Source of the DNA: Bacteroidales bacterium
GTDB lineage: Bacteria > Bacteroidota > Bacteroidia > Bacteroidales > UBA6680
Reading direction: 5' to 3'
Assembly: GCA_025210735.1 (NCBI GenBank)
Contig: JAOARD010000076.1
Location: 186,001 to 250,000 of the forward strand
Length of the DNA: 64,000 nt
The notes below the pieces were generated by a model, which did not search any database, had not been told where the DNA came from, and saw nothing but the letters and a program-made list of their open reading frames with translations. Shown here in pieces: positions 52,336 through 61,402 of the stretch; position 1 is the first letter of the stretch, and the number at the start of each line of letters is the position of its first letter. The position numbers and the translations under genes are program-made.

Positions 52336-53700
52336 ATGAAAAATGATATCCATACTATTGACTTAAAGGAAGGCTTGTTCTTCCATACACCAACTTTACA
52401 GGTATTTAAAAGCAATAATAGTATTATAAAAGAGTACTGTAAATCGATAATAAATAAAAACACCAATCAACAATTTAATAGTAATGAGATAACAGAAATA
52501 GAAGAGTTTCTAATCTCTATGATCAATCGTGGTCCAGTAACTTATGTAAAAGAACATAACATGAGTATTGATGCAAAAAGAAACATTAAACAATATATTC
52601 TACCAATAGTTGATAATTGTAATTTAGCTTGTGAATATTGTTTTGCCAAAGATAACAGTAATTTTAAATTCAAATCATACACAAATAATGACATAATAAA
52701 TGTTCTTAAATTTATTGTTGATTCCAATAATACAAATACCAGAATTGATATATGCTTTTTTGGAGGAGAACCTCTTTTAAAACCGGAAATAATTGAGTTT
52801 ACAATAGATACGGTAAAGAACAAATATCCTAAACATAAATTCTCATTTTCGATAACAACAAACGGAACAATATTCAATAACAGAATCATTAACCTAATAA
52901 AAAAGGAAAACATTAATATTCTATTAAGCCTTGATGGTGATGAAGAAGATTCCTCTCTAAGGAGATATGCCAATGGTTTTCCTTCATTTAGCAAGGTAAT
53001 TAATAATATAGAAAAGATAAGGGGTATAATCCCTATTAATATAAGATGTACAATTGCCAGCAATAACTTTGATTTAGTAAAAACAGTATCCTTCTTGGAA
53101 GAATTAAAACTACCATATTTATATTCATTCGTTTATAAATCGGGAAATAAAGACCATAATTATGGACTATATTCTGATGACGTAATTGAAAATCTCAAAA
53201 GATCGCTTGATGAACTAAATGACTTTTTTCTCGAAAAGATAAAAAATAACAATAAAATATATTGTCAAACAATCATCAACAATATTAATACTTTACGAAA
53301 AAGAGATAGAAATAATATAGCTTGTGAAGGAGGGGTATCAATGCTTTCAATTACATCAAATGGAGATATCTTTTCATGTCAACACCTTGTCAATTATCCT
53401 AAATTTAAAATTGGAAATATAGAATCTGGTATTGATCAAATATTATTCTCAGAATCCAAACCTACTGATGTTAAAAATATAAAAGTTTGTAATAAATGTT
53501 GGATCAGATTTCTTTGTAGCGGAGGATGTTTTTCAGAAAAATTACTTTGTAATAAATCAGTGCATGATTCGCTTCCTGAAGATTCATGTAATTTAGAGAA
53601 ACTTAAATGGGAATACACAATCAGATTATACAGTAAAATAACAAAAAAATTTCCTGAGTACTTTAAAAAATTTGATAATGAAAAAATGGTTAATAATTAG
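52336..53700 (+). CDS. Radical SAM/SPASM peptide maturase
   Basis: 454 residues from the ATG at 52336; an earlier TTG would start inside the hairpin. The radical SAM motif CNLACEYC has Cys95, Cys99 and Cys102 for the first [4Fe-4S] cluster, and CFFGGEPLLKPE is the usual second strand. The C-terminal SPASM domain has CEGG, CQHL, CNKCWIRFLCSGGC and a last Cys in SCNLEK, enough for two auxiliary clusters. An N-terminal stretch (about 1-85, EYCKSIINKN, IEEFLISMINRG) could be the peptide-binding region. Related SPASM enzymes form thioether or C-C crosslinks in RiPPs, or act on proteins as sulfatase maturases. Neighbours (a Gly-Gly precursor before, a peptidase after) make the peptide role likely. 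Confidence 0.85.
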   Translation: MKNDIHTIDLKEGLFFHTPTLQVFKSNNSIIKEYCKSIINKNTNQQFNSNEITEIEEFLISMINRGPVTYVKEHNMSIDAKRNIKQYILPIVDNCNLACEYCFAKDNSNFKFKSYTNNDIINVLKFIVDSNNTNTRIDICFFGGEPLLKPEIIEFTIDTVKNKYPKHKFSFSITTNGTIFNNRIINLIKKENINILLSLDGDEEDSSLRRYANGFPSFSKVINNIEKIRGIIPINIRCTIASNNFDLVKTVSFLEELKLPYLYSFVYKSGNKDHNYGLYSDDVIENLKRSLDELNDFFLEKIKNNNKIYCQTIINNINTLRKRDRNNIACEGGVSMLSITSNGDIFSCQHLVNYPKFKIGNIESGIDQILFSESKPTDVKNIKVCNKCWIRFLCSGGCFSEKLLCNKSVHDSLPEDSCNLEKLKWEYTIRLYSKITKKFPEYFKKFDNEKMVNN

Positions 53701-55078
53701 TCCTGTCTTAGCAATATTTATAGCACTATTATTTTTATACAGCAAGTCTGATGAGACAATAAATAGTAGCTTTAATATCAGTATGAGGTATGACAATAAT
53801 GAGTTTAGGATAATACCCTATCTGAAAATTAATAATGTGATAAAATTTAATAATTATAGCAAGGATACTTTAATCCTAAGCTTTAATAAAACACCACATT
53901 GGACAAACTCAATAAAAGGAACTCTGATTGATAGCCTCAACTATAAAATAACAGAATACGACAATGATAGCTCGGATATTGTAATAGCATATAATTCTAA
54001 AGAAGGCACTATTAGTATAATAAACAGAGATCAATCTAAAAAGGACTTCACTCTTACAATAGATTATTATTACAAATATCAATACAATAGTATTCTGGAA
54101 AGTTTTAAAAATCAGTTTGCCACAATTAATTGCGATGTAGATTATTGTAATTGGTTTCTTATTAATCCGAATCTGACCTTTAATTATATAAAAATAGATA
54201 AAGACGATAAATACAGAGTTATATGCAATAATCAATTGATTAATAAAACAGATAAAAGTTACACATATGATATAAGTACAACACCATATTCTGATATCAA
54301 CATAATGCTTATAAACGATCTTTTTTATAAAGAAGAGAAAATAAATATAGGCAAACATCAATTCAGAGTTAACATGTTAAAGACATATAGTCCTGACGTT
54401 GACTCCATAAACAAAGTATATGTTATAGACAATGAGAGAGAACATCATAAAAATCATTACGATTCTATTATTAATAGTTTTATCAAATATGTTAAGCCTC
54501 TAGCAAGTAAATTTTCATATAAAAGTCTCGACACAGATATATTTGAAGTAAAATGGAGATCTGACAATGCCAAACAATATTACGGTAGAGGTTATTCGGG
54601 AGGTAATGGTTTTATACGATGTGATATGCGTTTCTTTTATGGATCAGGCATTGCTCATGAAATATTACACAAACTTTGTAATGTAGAGGGCGATATAAAG
54701 GCTCCCGGATTCTTGTTTATTAATGAGAGTATAATTGAAGCATTTACAATATACGCTTGCTATGGTGATAATAAAGAACAGATGGATTCCGTATTTACCA
54801 ATCTGAATAAGAGATTTTATGATAAGGGTTATTCTGACACAATCTCTCTATTTAAAATAGAGTCAAACTCAAATCCGGTTTGGGGTAAAGTATATTACAA
54901 GACTCCATATGATATATACATGTTCTCTAAAAAGAGAGGGAATGAAGAGTTCTGGAATATTTTAAATGATTTTATGATACAAGATATTAAGGATTGTAAA
55001 TGGATAGATTTTTACAACTTCTTTATTGAACGAGGTCTCTCTAAAGATGAACTAAACAAACTAAAAGAGGTAATTTAA
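53678..55078 (+). CDS. Membrane-anchored HExxH peptidase of the peptide cluster
   Basis: 466 residues from the ATG at 53678; an in-frame TTG lies just upstream. It overlaps the end of the maturase gene by 23 bp, so it is translationally coupled. An N-terminal membrane segment (KKWLIISPVLAIFIALLFLY) leaves a large domain outside the inner membrane. About 100 residues look beta-rich, as in the N-terminal domain of M1 aminopeptidases. The catalytic motif is GIAHEILHKLC (His327, Glu328, His331) with Glu350 in FLFINESI, giving HExxH-18-E, the gluzincin spacing of M1/M61-type peptidases. It may cut the leader or process the released peptide on the periplasmic side, or protect the producer. No GxMxN exopeptidase motif was found. 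Confidence 0.75.
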   Translation: MKKWLIISPVLAIFIALLFLYSKSDETINSSFNISMRYDNNEFRIIPYLKINNVIKFNNYSKDTLILSFNKTPHWTNSIKGTLIDSLNYKITEYDNDSSDIVIAYNSKEGTISIINRDQSKKDFTLTIDYYYKYQYNSILESFKNQFATINCDVDYCNWFLINPNLTFNYIKIDKDDKYRVICNNQLINKTDKSYTYDISTTPYSDINIMLINDLFYKEEKINIGKHQFRVNMLKTYSPDVDSINKVYVIDNEREHHKNHYDSIINSFIKYVKPLASKFSYKSLDTDIFEVKWRSDNAKQYYGRGYSGGNGFIRCDMRFFYGSGIAHEILHKLCNVEGDIKAPGFLFINESIIEAFTIYACYGDNKEQMDSVFTNLNKRFYDKGYSDTISLFKIESNSNPVWGKVYYKTPYDIYMFSKKRGNEEFWNILNDFMIQDIKDCKWIDFYNFFIERGLSKDELNKLKEVI

Positions 55079-55099
55079 CCATTACATCTTGTACTTAAA

Positions 55100-55130
55100 C
55101 AGTCTAAAGGTAATTTTGTCCTTTAGACTG
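55100..55130 (+). terminator. Stem-loop after the RiPP-like cluster
   Basis: Perfect 11-bp stem CAGTCTAAAGG / CCTTTAGACTG with a nine-base loop, 21 bp after the stop codon, marking the end of the cluster. Little T-run follows. Confidence 0.6.
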
Positions 55131-55160
55131 CATGCCTCATTATTAATCACTTTTTCAAAA

Positions 55161-56093
55161 TCACCTCCACTCAACCACATCGCCGCGATCCGGTTTTAGC
55201 ATTTTTGGTGGTACCGACTCTTTTATTGTCTGTTCCAGTAGCCCCAACAGACGGATTTTTGCAAAGTTACGCGAGTAAACCAAACTTACTTCACGTAATG
55301 GTACAGGTTGCATAAAGTGTTTTATATGTGCCATACCTTCTGATACTGCAAGCTCCGGTAGTAGCGTAAAGCCTCCATCCGACTCTACCATCTTCTTTAT
55401 TGTCTCTAACGATCCACTCTCGTATCTAAAACGCAGATTGTTATTATTCTCCTCATTATCTATTGAGCAGAGATTAACTGCCTGCGATCTGAAGCAGTGC
55501 CCTTCGCTAAGCAACCATATATCCGGCGATACTGTATCCTCCGGTTTCATAAAGTCATATCCGGCAAAGTTGTGATCTCTGTTGTGGTACACTACAATCT
55601 CTTCATAAAAAAGTATGCGTTCAGTAATGGCTATATCGTTCAGAGGAGTTACCAGCAGTCCTACATCTAGAGTATCTTTTTTTAGCTGATCTATTATCTG
55701 ATTTGTAAGCAACTCTTTAATAATTACATTAACCCCGGGATATCTGCGTGTGAATTCACCAATAAACAGAGGTAGTATATATGGTGCAAGCGATGGTATA
55801 ACTCCAATAATCAGATCACCCTCAATTTTGTTGTTTATATCATCAACTATCTCTGTTATTCTGTTTGCCTCAGCCAAAACACGTCTTGCCTGCTCAATTA
55901 TACGTTCTCCGGCTTTTGTAGGTATAATAGGTTGTTTTGATCTGTCAAATATCACAACATCCAGATAATCTTCAAGTTTCTTTATCTGCATGCTTAATGT
56001 GGGCTGAGTTACAAAGCATTTATCTGCTGCCTGCGCAAAATGTCTGTATGTATCAACCGCAACTATATATTCTAACTGCACCAGTGTAATCAT
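55161..56093 (-). CDS. oxyR: OxyR-type LysR-family peroxide regulator
   Basis: 310 residues from the ATG at 56093; a GTG two codons before is less likely. N-terminal LysR helix-turn-helix: LVQLEYIVAVDTYRHFAQAA and CFVTQPTLSMQIKKLEDYL. The effector domain contains LLSEGHCFRSQAVNLCSID, where the two Cys are spaced as the peroxide-sensing pair of OxyR (GHC-x8-C). Oxidation would form a disulfide and activate transcription of peroxide-defence genes. It is divergent from dps, a usual OxyR target in Bacteroidota. Confidence 0.9.
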   Translation of the reverse strand: MITLVQLEYIVAVDTYRHFAQAADKCFVTQPTLSMQIKKLEDYLDVVIFDRSKQPIIPTKAGERIIEQARRVLAEANRITEIVDDINNKIEGDLIIGVIPSLAPYILPLFIGEFTRRYPGVNVIIKELLTNQIIDQLKKDTLDVGLLVTPLNDIAITERILFYEEIVVYHNRDHNFAGYDFMKPEDTVSPDIWLLSEGHCFRSQAVNLCSIDNEENNNNLRFRYESGSLETIKKMVESDGGFTLLPELAVSEGMAHIKHFMQPVPLREVSLVYSRNFAKIRLLGLLEQTIKESVPPKMLKPDRGDVVEWR

Positions 56094-56150
56094 AACCACC
56101 TTGTTTTCTGTTGATATAAATACAATCTATCAACACATAAATATTATCAA

Positions 56151-56182
56151 TTTGATTTATAAAGATAACAGATATATCTTTG
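56151..56182 (+). promoter_or_regulatory. dps promoter
   Basis: TTTG (56151-56154), 20 bases, then TATCTTTG (56175-56182), a good Bacteroidota -33/-7 pair placed 38 bp before the dps ATG. The divergent oxyR start is 58 bp away from the -33 element, so OxyR could bind in between. Confidence 0.7.
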
Positions 56183-56220
56183 AATCAAATAAAAATCAAG
56201 AATTAAAAAAATATACTATT

Positions 56221-56688
56221 ATGAAAAATTTCATAGGACTTGACAAAGTAAAAGCAGAGCAGTTAGCAGAGAAATTAAATGTACTACTGGCAAACTACCA
56301 GATGTATTATCAGAACCTTAGAGGGCTACACTGGAATATTAAGGGTAAGAAATTCTTTGAACTTCACCTTAAGTTTGAGGAGCTGTATAACGATGCTATT
56401 GTTAAGATAGATGAGGTTGCTGAGCGTGTATTAACACTTGGCGAAACACCTACACACACTTACTCTGATTACATAAAAAACTCAATTATTACAGAGGCAA
56501 AGAATGTATCTGATGGCGACAAGGGAGTTGAAATTACTCTTAACAATATAAAAAGCATTCTGGAGATAGAGCGAAGCATTCTACCAATAGCAGAGGATGC
56601 TCAGGACGAGGGAACACTAACACTTTTAACCGATTATATAACACAACAGGAGAAGGTGGCCTGGATGTTAGCATCTTATCTTCAGTAA
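56221..56688 (+). CDS. dps: Dps-family ferritin-like DNA-protection protein
   Basis: 155 residues from the ATG at 56221; upstream in-frame codons lack sense and the promoter lies within them. Ferroxidase-site residues of the Dps family are visible: NLRGLHWNIKGKKFFELH (His) and HLKFEELYNDAIVKIDEVAE (Asp/Glu). The protein forms a 12-mer, oxidises iron with hydrogen peroxide and protects DNA. It stands divergently from oxyR and has its own promoter and terminator. Confidence 0.94.
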   Translation: MKNFIGLDKVKAEQLAEKLNVLLANYQMYYQNLRGLHWNIKGKKFFELHLKFEELYNDAIVKIDEVAERVLTLGETPTHTYSDYIKNSIITEAKNVSDGDKGVEITLNNIKSILEIERSILPIAEDAQDEGTLTLLTDYITQQEKVAWMLASYLQ

Positions 56689-56701
56689 TAACAAACTACT
56701 A

Positions 56702-56729
56702 ACCCCGGTTTTTGCCGGGGTATTTTTTT
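56702..56729. terminator. Terminator between dps and the flippase gene
   Basis: Stem ACCCCGG / CCGGGGT with a six-base loop and a T-run, between two convergent genes. Confidence 0.82.
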
Positions 56730-58254
56730 ATCCTTTACTCTTACCTCCGTTTATCCCTTTTGATAATTCAGTCAGATTAGTTTTAATATCAGACAACTTC
56801 CTCCACTTACTCCAGAGCCTCTTCATTGTCTCAATCTCTATTGGTTCATAGAATCTGAACAGATATAGTATTATTGGGAACAGAGCTATTACAACTATTT
56901 TAAGTGGCAAACGAACCCATATATTAAGTGGTGTAATAAGCATACTAACAGCTATAAGTACTGCTGCCAACACCAGCATAAGTACAATCTTCTTAAGTTC
57001 ATATGGTATAAAGTACACCTTCTGTGCTGCACAGTATATAAGTATCCACAACATAGCCTGCGAAATAACTGTTGATATTGCTGCACCCCAGTATCCAAGA
57101 TACTTAATAAATACAATGTTTAGTATTATGTTTACAACTGATGTAACAAATGAGAAACCTGCAATAACAGGCGTCTTTTTAGTAATGTTTAGTCCTGTTA
57201 CCGATACATCTTTCAGTATACCAAAATAAAGGGCAAATGTTATTATTGGTATTATAACCCAACTTGCCCAGAATTCAGGGTTACCAATTGACATAAGTAC
57301 TACCAGCTCTTTCCCGAACACGCTGAATCCCATACCAAATATTATTACAATAAATGTAATATAGGTCATCAGTTTTTGGTAATAACGTTTATTATTCGGG
57401 TCGTTCATCATCTTAAATATCTGTGGCGATACCGCCAGCCATATAGATGTAATTACAACCATCTTTAGCGTGCCACCTATCTTTGCCGCAAAGCTATAGA
57501 GTCCGGTATCGTTCATACCATCTATATATCGTATAGAGAATTTATCTGATGCGTTAAGTATAAATATAGATCCTGTAGAGAGAAGCATTGGCAATCTGTA
57601 TATCAGCATCTCTTTAAGTGCAGGCCAGTTAAATTTTAGTTGTATATTCTTTATTGCAAACGGAATAAGCATAATAAGGTACACCAGACCAGCCGCTGCC
57701 CGTGCTTCATATACACCGTCTACTCCTCGGTTAAGGCTTAACAGCAGATATAGTGTTAATCCAAGTGTTACAGTGAATCGTATTACCGATGCTTTTGTAA
57801 ACAACAATGCCCGCTCTTTTATACGTACCAGAGATGTTATATTGTAACACAACAGTTCACATACACTCAATACAATCATCAATCTGAATATATATGAGTA
57901 GTTGGCATTATCAAGCAGAAAATCGGCAAGGTTAACAGAGAATCCGAAACCAAACATCAGTATAATAAACGATACTGCTGAGGCAAACATCATTATTGAG
58001 AAGAACATTGACTTCTGTTGTCCACTAAAATTTTTATCCCAATACCAACGCTCAAAAGCGGAGTTAATACCAAAGCCAATAAACGATATTATAAACATAG
58101 ATATTGACTCAAGAAGCCCTATTGCCGCATAATCTTCTGTAGTTACATGATCTGTGATTATAGGCAATAGTATAAAACCAACAAATTTTGAGAACAGGTT
58201 CCCAAAACTATATACAAGCGATTTACTGAATGAGTCGCGAAGATTCTTTAACAT
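56728..58254 (-). CDS. Polysaccharide flippase of the MOP/Wzx family
   Basis: 508 residues with about 12-14 hydrophobic helices. The N-terminus SFSKSLVYSFGNLFSKFVGF and ITDHVTTEDYAAIGLLESIS are typical for Wzx-type flippases, and KIGGTLKMVVITSIWLAVSP and INIT-like segments follow. It should flip lipid-linked oligosaccharides across the inner membrane. The C-terminal tail (KLSDIKTNLTELSKGINGGK) is basic and cytoplasmic. No polysaccharide cluster surrounds it, so the glycan is unknown; the GT/wecB pair lies 17 kb away. Confidence 0.85.
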   Translation of the reverse strand: MLKNLRDSFSKSLVYSFGNLFSKFVGFILLPIITDHVTTEDYAAIGLLESISMFIISFIGFGINSAFERWYWDKNFSGQQKSMFFSIMMFASAVSFIILMFGFGFSVNLADFLLDNANYSYIFRLMIVLSVCELLCYNITSLVRIKERALLFTKASVIRFTVTLGLTLYLLLSLNRGVDGVYEARAAAGLVYLIMLIPFAIKNIQLKFNWPALKEMLIYRLPMLLSTGSIFILNASDKFSIRYIDGMNDTGLYSFAAKIGGTLKMVVITSIWLAVSPQIFKMMNDPNNKRYYQKLMTYITFIVIIFGMGFSVFGKELVVLMSIGNPEFWASWVIIPIITFALYFGILKDVSVTGLNITKKTPVIAGFSFVTSVVNIILNIVFIKYLGYWGAAISTVISQAMLWILIYCAAQKVYFIPYELKKIVLMLVLAAVLIAVSMLITPLNIWVRLPLKIVVIALFPIILYLFRFYEPIEIETMKRLWSKWRKLSDIKTNLTELSKGINGGKSKG

Positions 58255-58322
58255 TTGCTTTTATAAATATTGCTGCAAATTTAACTAATATGGTTATAGT
58301 ATTACACAGATTATGAATAAAA

Positions 58323-59555
58323 CTATACACCTATTGCAATAACCGATACATCATCAAAATAACCACCCGACTCTACACCAGACTCTATTCGTTCAGTCAG
58401 GTTCTTCATATTCTGAAACAGAGTATGTCTGTTTGTAATACACTCCTTAAGAATATCTGTACTGGCTACAATCTTATCATTTGATATTGTCTCATACAGT
58501 CCATCGGTGAATGCATATATCTTTGCTCCACGTTTAACTGCAAACTTCTCACTCTTAACAGATGGTATCATATCATCCATTCCCAACCCAATGCATCCTT
58601 TAGACAGTTCTGTAATTGTATCAGAGAACGGACAGTACAGAAGTGGCGATACATGACCTGCATTAACATATTCAAGATGTCTGCTCTTCATATTAAATCG
58701 TCCTACAAAAAACGTAACAAATCGTTCGCCCTTAGCAACCATATTTACATGATCGTTAAGCTTGTGTACCAGACGTTTCATACTTATATCTGATGTAAAT
58801 ATTGCTCTGAGTCCGGCCTGAAAATTTGACATCAGCAGTGCTGCCGGAATCCCTTTTCCGGATACATCGGCAATACAGAACCCTATAACATCGCTGTTAA
58901 AACGTATCACATCAAAATAGTCGCCTCCTACCTGATTGTGCGGTTTGTAATAGAAATCTATATCAACATCAGATAGCTTAGGTAGTGTCTCTCTGCTAGG
59001 AATAAGCATTGATTGTATATCAGAAGCTACCTCAAGCTCTTTACGCAAACTCTCTTGTTTAACCTGATCTCTGAACAGACGAATATTCTCTATTGCAACA
59101 ATAATAATGTTTGCAACTGTCTGTATATATTTCAGGTGTTTTATTGTAGGGCTTACACCCTGTCTGAATATATCTTTATCGCCAATAATAAGATACCCTA
59201 TGCTCACATCATCGTGAACCATAGGTATAATAATGTTGTAATCTTTTACACTGCTCTCTTCAAAGCTACTTATAAAAGTTACATCCTTATATACCGCTAC
59301 ATCTTTATCAAAGTCGATAGAATTAATATCAACACCATCGCAACCATAAGATAATACACACTCCCACTCTTCGCTCCCTTTAAGGTAGAATAGGAACTTA
59401 CATATCTCCAGATCTTCTAACAATATAGATCTGAACCTAAATAGTAAATAGTCTTCTGACCTGTTTTGGTTTATCTCCCTTGTAAGGTCAAGAATTGTAT
59501 TCAACTTATAGTTAGTAGCTTTTAGTCTTTTTTGTGCCTGAGAACCACTAGTCAT
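58323..59555 (-). CDS. GAF-type sensor with SpoIIE/PP2C-type phosphatase domain
   Basis: 410 residues from the ATG at 59555; the ATG 51 bp upstream gives a less likely extension. An N-terminal coiled helix (QAQKRLKATNYKLNTILDLT) leads to a GAF-like domain (about 25-180; ISSFEESSVKDYNIIIPMVH, GYLIIGDKD). A linker EVASDIQSMLIPSRETLPKL precedes the phosphatase domain with YYKPHNQVGGDYFDV, FCIADVSGKGIPAALLM, YVNAGHVSPL and IYAFTDGLYE, the metal-binding Asp positions of PP2C/SpoIIE. Such proteins dephosphorylate anti-anti-sigma factors or similar partners. No partner gene is adjacent. Confidence 0.85.
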   Translation of the reverse strand: MTSGSQAQKRLKATNYKLNTILDLTREINQNRSEDYLLFRFRSILLEDLEICKFLFYLKGSEEWECVLSYGCDGVDINSIDFDKDVAVYKDVTFISSFEESSVKDYNIIIPMVHDDVSIGYLIIGDKDIFRQGVSPTIKHLKYIQTVANIIIVAIENIRLFRDQVKQESLRKELEVASDIQSMLIPSRETLPKLSDVDIDFYYKPHNQVGGDYFDVIRFNSDVIGFCIADVSGKGIPAALLMSNFQAGLRAIFTSDISMKRLVHKLNDHVNMVAKGERFVTFFVGRFNMKSRHLEYVNAGHVSPLLYCPFSDTITELSKGCIGLGMDDMIPSVKSEKFAVKRGAKIYAFTDGLYETISNDKIVASTDILKECITNRHTLFQNMKNLTERIESGVESGGYFDDVSVIAIGV

Positions 59556-59669
59556 AAAAAAATCTTTACAGGATAGGTAATATACACCTATTCTGTAAAG
59601 ATTCAAAACAAAGATTAAGAAACTGTTTAAAATTCTACAAACAAATTCAAACTGTTTCTACTGTATATG

Positions 59670-60236
59670 TTACTTTACTCTTTCTGAGTATGATCTGTCT
59701 CTTGTATCAACCTTAATACGCTCGCCAGTGTTTATAAACAGAGGAACCATAATTGTAGCACCTGTTTCAATAGTAGCTTGCTTAAGAGCTGTTGACGATG
59801 CAGTATCTCCTTTAAGACCCGGCTCAGTGTATGTAATTTCCATCTCGATAAATGGAGGTAGTGTTACTGTAAGTGGCATTTCCTTCTCAGCATGGAATAC
59901 AATCTGTACATCTTGTCCCTCTTTGTAAAGATCTGCATTCTCTATCATATGAGGCTCAATGTTAATCTGCTCATAATCTTCCATATTCATAAATACAAAG
60001 CTATCGCCCTCTTTATAAAGAAACTGATACTGACGAGTCTCAATACGTACCTGATTAACTTTTACTCCTGCGTTAAAAGTATTTTCAACAACTTTACCAG
60101 TCTCTATATTCTTAAGTTTAGTACGAACAAATGCTGCTCCTTTACCTGGTTTAACGTGTTGGAATTGAACAATTGTACAAAGTTTACCATTGAATTCTAT
60201 ACACATTCCGTTTTTAAAATCTGCTGTAGTAGCCAT
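59670..60236 (-). CDS. efp: Elongation factor P
   Basis: 188 residues from the ATG at 60236, the usual EF-P length; the ORF continues upstream, but MATTADFKNGMCIEFNGK is the normal start. The tip loop is HVKPGKGAAFVRTK, with a Lys that would be the modified residue. Family signature LPPFIEMEITYTEPGLKGDT and end KVDTRDRSYSERVK are present. It relieves ribosome stalling at proline runs. No epmA/epmB-type modification genes are nearby. Confidence 0.96.
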   Translation of the reverse strand: MATTADFKNGMCIEFNGKLCTIVQFQHVKPGKGAAFVRTKLKNIETGKVVENTFNAGVKVNQVRIETRQYQFLYKEGDSFVFMNMEDYEQINIEPHMIENADLYKEGQDVQIVFHAEKEMPLTVTLPPFIEMEITYTEPGLKGDTASSTALKQATIETGATIMVPLFINTGERIKVDTRDRSYSERVK

Positions 60237-60329
60237 ATCTTTAATTATTTGATTTCTATTATAATTGTGCAAAAATAAAAAAACAGATTATTAATAACAG
60301 AAACTGACACTATTTTATTTTAAAAGAGA

Positions 60330-61091
60330 TTAATTTTTGCCGTATTTCACTGATATCAGATCGCAACGTACAGTGCCCAGAAAGAACTCAAATTCAAGTC
60401 TTATAGGTATTGCCTCATCATCGTCTGAGATATATACACGCATAGCATCCTCGCGTTTAAACACACGCCCCACCTCTGTTACCGGCGAATATACTCTGCA
60501 ACGTCGTTTACCATATTTTACCTTTACTGTCTTCTTATTTACATAACTCATTGTAATAGGAAATACCTCATCGGTAAAATATGTATCAACATAAATAATT
60601 GTATCGGTATTTGGTGGAGTAGTAAAATATCTGTGGCGCATATAGTAGTAGCTACTAAGTATATCAAAGGTATTTTTTGGTATAACCACCTCGCCACTGT
60701 ACCCGCTCTGTATAACTGTTGAGTCTGTTCTTATATGATGATCGTACGTTACAATATTGTATCTGCGATATCCTCCCTCTCTTATATTTCTTATTGCCTT
60801 AACCGGGTAACCAGTCTCCTTGTCAATATAACTCTCATATATATCTTTTATCCTGTAAAGCTGATCGAAAACGCCAACAGTTCTTACTTTAAGGTAAATA
60901 TGATGCAGAGAGGAGTCATTACGACTTACGTCTTTAAAGCTTATTGTTACTAAACCACCTTTTATAAATCCGTAGCCCATTGTGTATGTAAGTTTAAGAT
61001 CTTTATAATAATCAAACTTATGTGCTATTGGCTGCGAGAAAGCGCTAACAGAAACTATAAATAATAATATTTTAAGAATATATTTTATCAT
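60330..61091 (-). CDS. DUF3108-domain exported protein
   Basis: 253 residues with a signal peptide (MIKYILKILLFIVSVSAFSQ). The mature protein is beta-rich: YTMGYGFIKGGLVTISFKDV, HIYLKVRTVGVFDQLYRIKD, YPVKAIRNIREGGYRRYNIV, PKNTFDILSSYYYMRHRYF and a final RIYISDDDEAIPIRLEFEF-like pattern, which match DUF3108. Function unknown; the fold resembles lipoprotein-carrier-type barrels of the periplasm. It is upstream of efp in the same direction (93 bp between them) and may be co-transcribed. Confidence 0.83.
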   Translation of the reverse strand: MIKYILKILLFIVSVSAFSQPIAHKFDYYKDLKLTYTMGYGFIKGGLVTISFKDVSRNDSSLHHIYLKVRTVGVFDQLYRIKDIYESYIDKETGYPVKAIRNIREGGYRRYNIVTYDHHIRTDSTVIQSGYSGEVVIPKNTFDILSSYYYMRHRYFTTPPNTDTIIYVDTYFTDEVFPITMSYVNKKTVKVKYGKRRCRVYSPVTEVGRVFKREDAMRVYISDDDEAIPIRLEFEFFLGTVRCDLISVKYGKN

Positions 61092-61402
61092 AACGTACTA
61101 TTAAATGTAATGCTTTTATACGCCAATAGCAAGAAGAGGATACATGATAACTAACAAATTATCTCTTGCTTTTTATTCTGATTTTTATTTACTTAACAAC
61201 AAGAATAACAGACACAACTCATATTTTATAATTTTATTGCTGTATACCGCGTAGTATATGGGATGTGGTGTTAATCTGAGCTTGAAAACCGGACCTGTTT
61301 TAGTGGAAAAATTACAATTACAGACTTTAAACAATAACCCGTTTTGTCTGAGCAACTACAAAAACATGTTGCTTAGAGAAGACAACACAAACAATTTAAC
61401 AA
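61092..61402. other. Intergenic region between divergent genes
   Basis: 311 bp without a convincing gene. An 81-codon plus-strand frame (61258-61503) overlaps the start of the next gene and lacks any motif. The two divergent promoters should lie here, but I saw no clear TAnnTTTG pair. Confidence 0.35.

Noticed and set aside
53909..54361. 150-codon minus-strand hydrophobic frame inside the peptidase gene
   Set aside because: AT-rich antisense shadow; the plus-strand frame continues through with catalytic residues.
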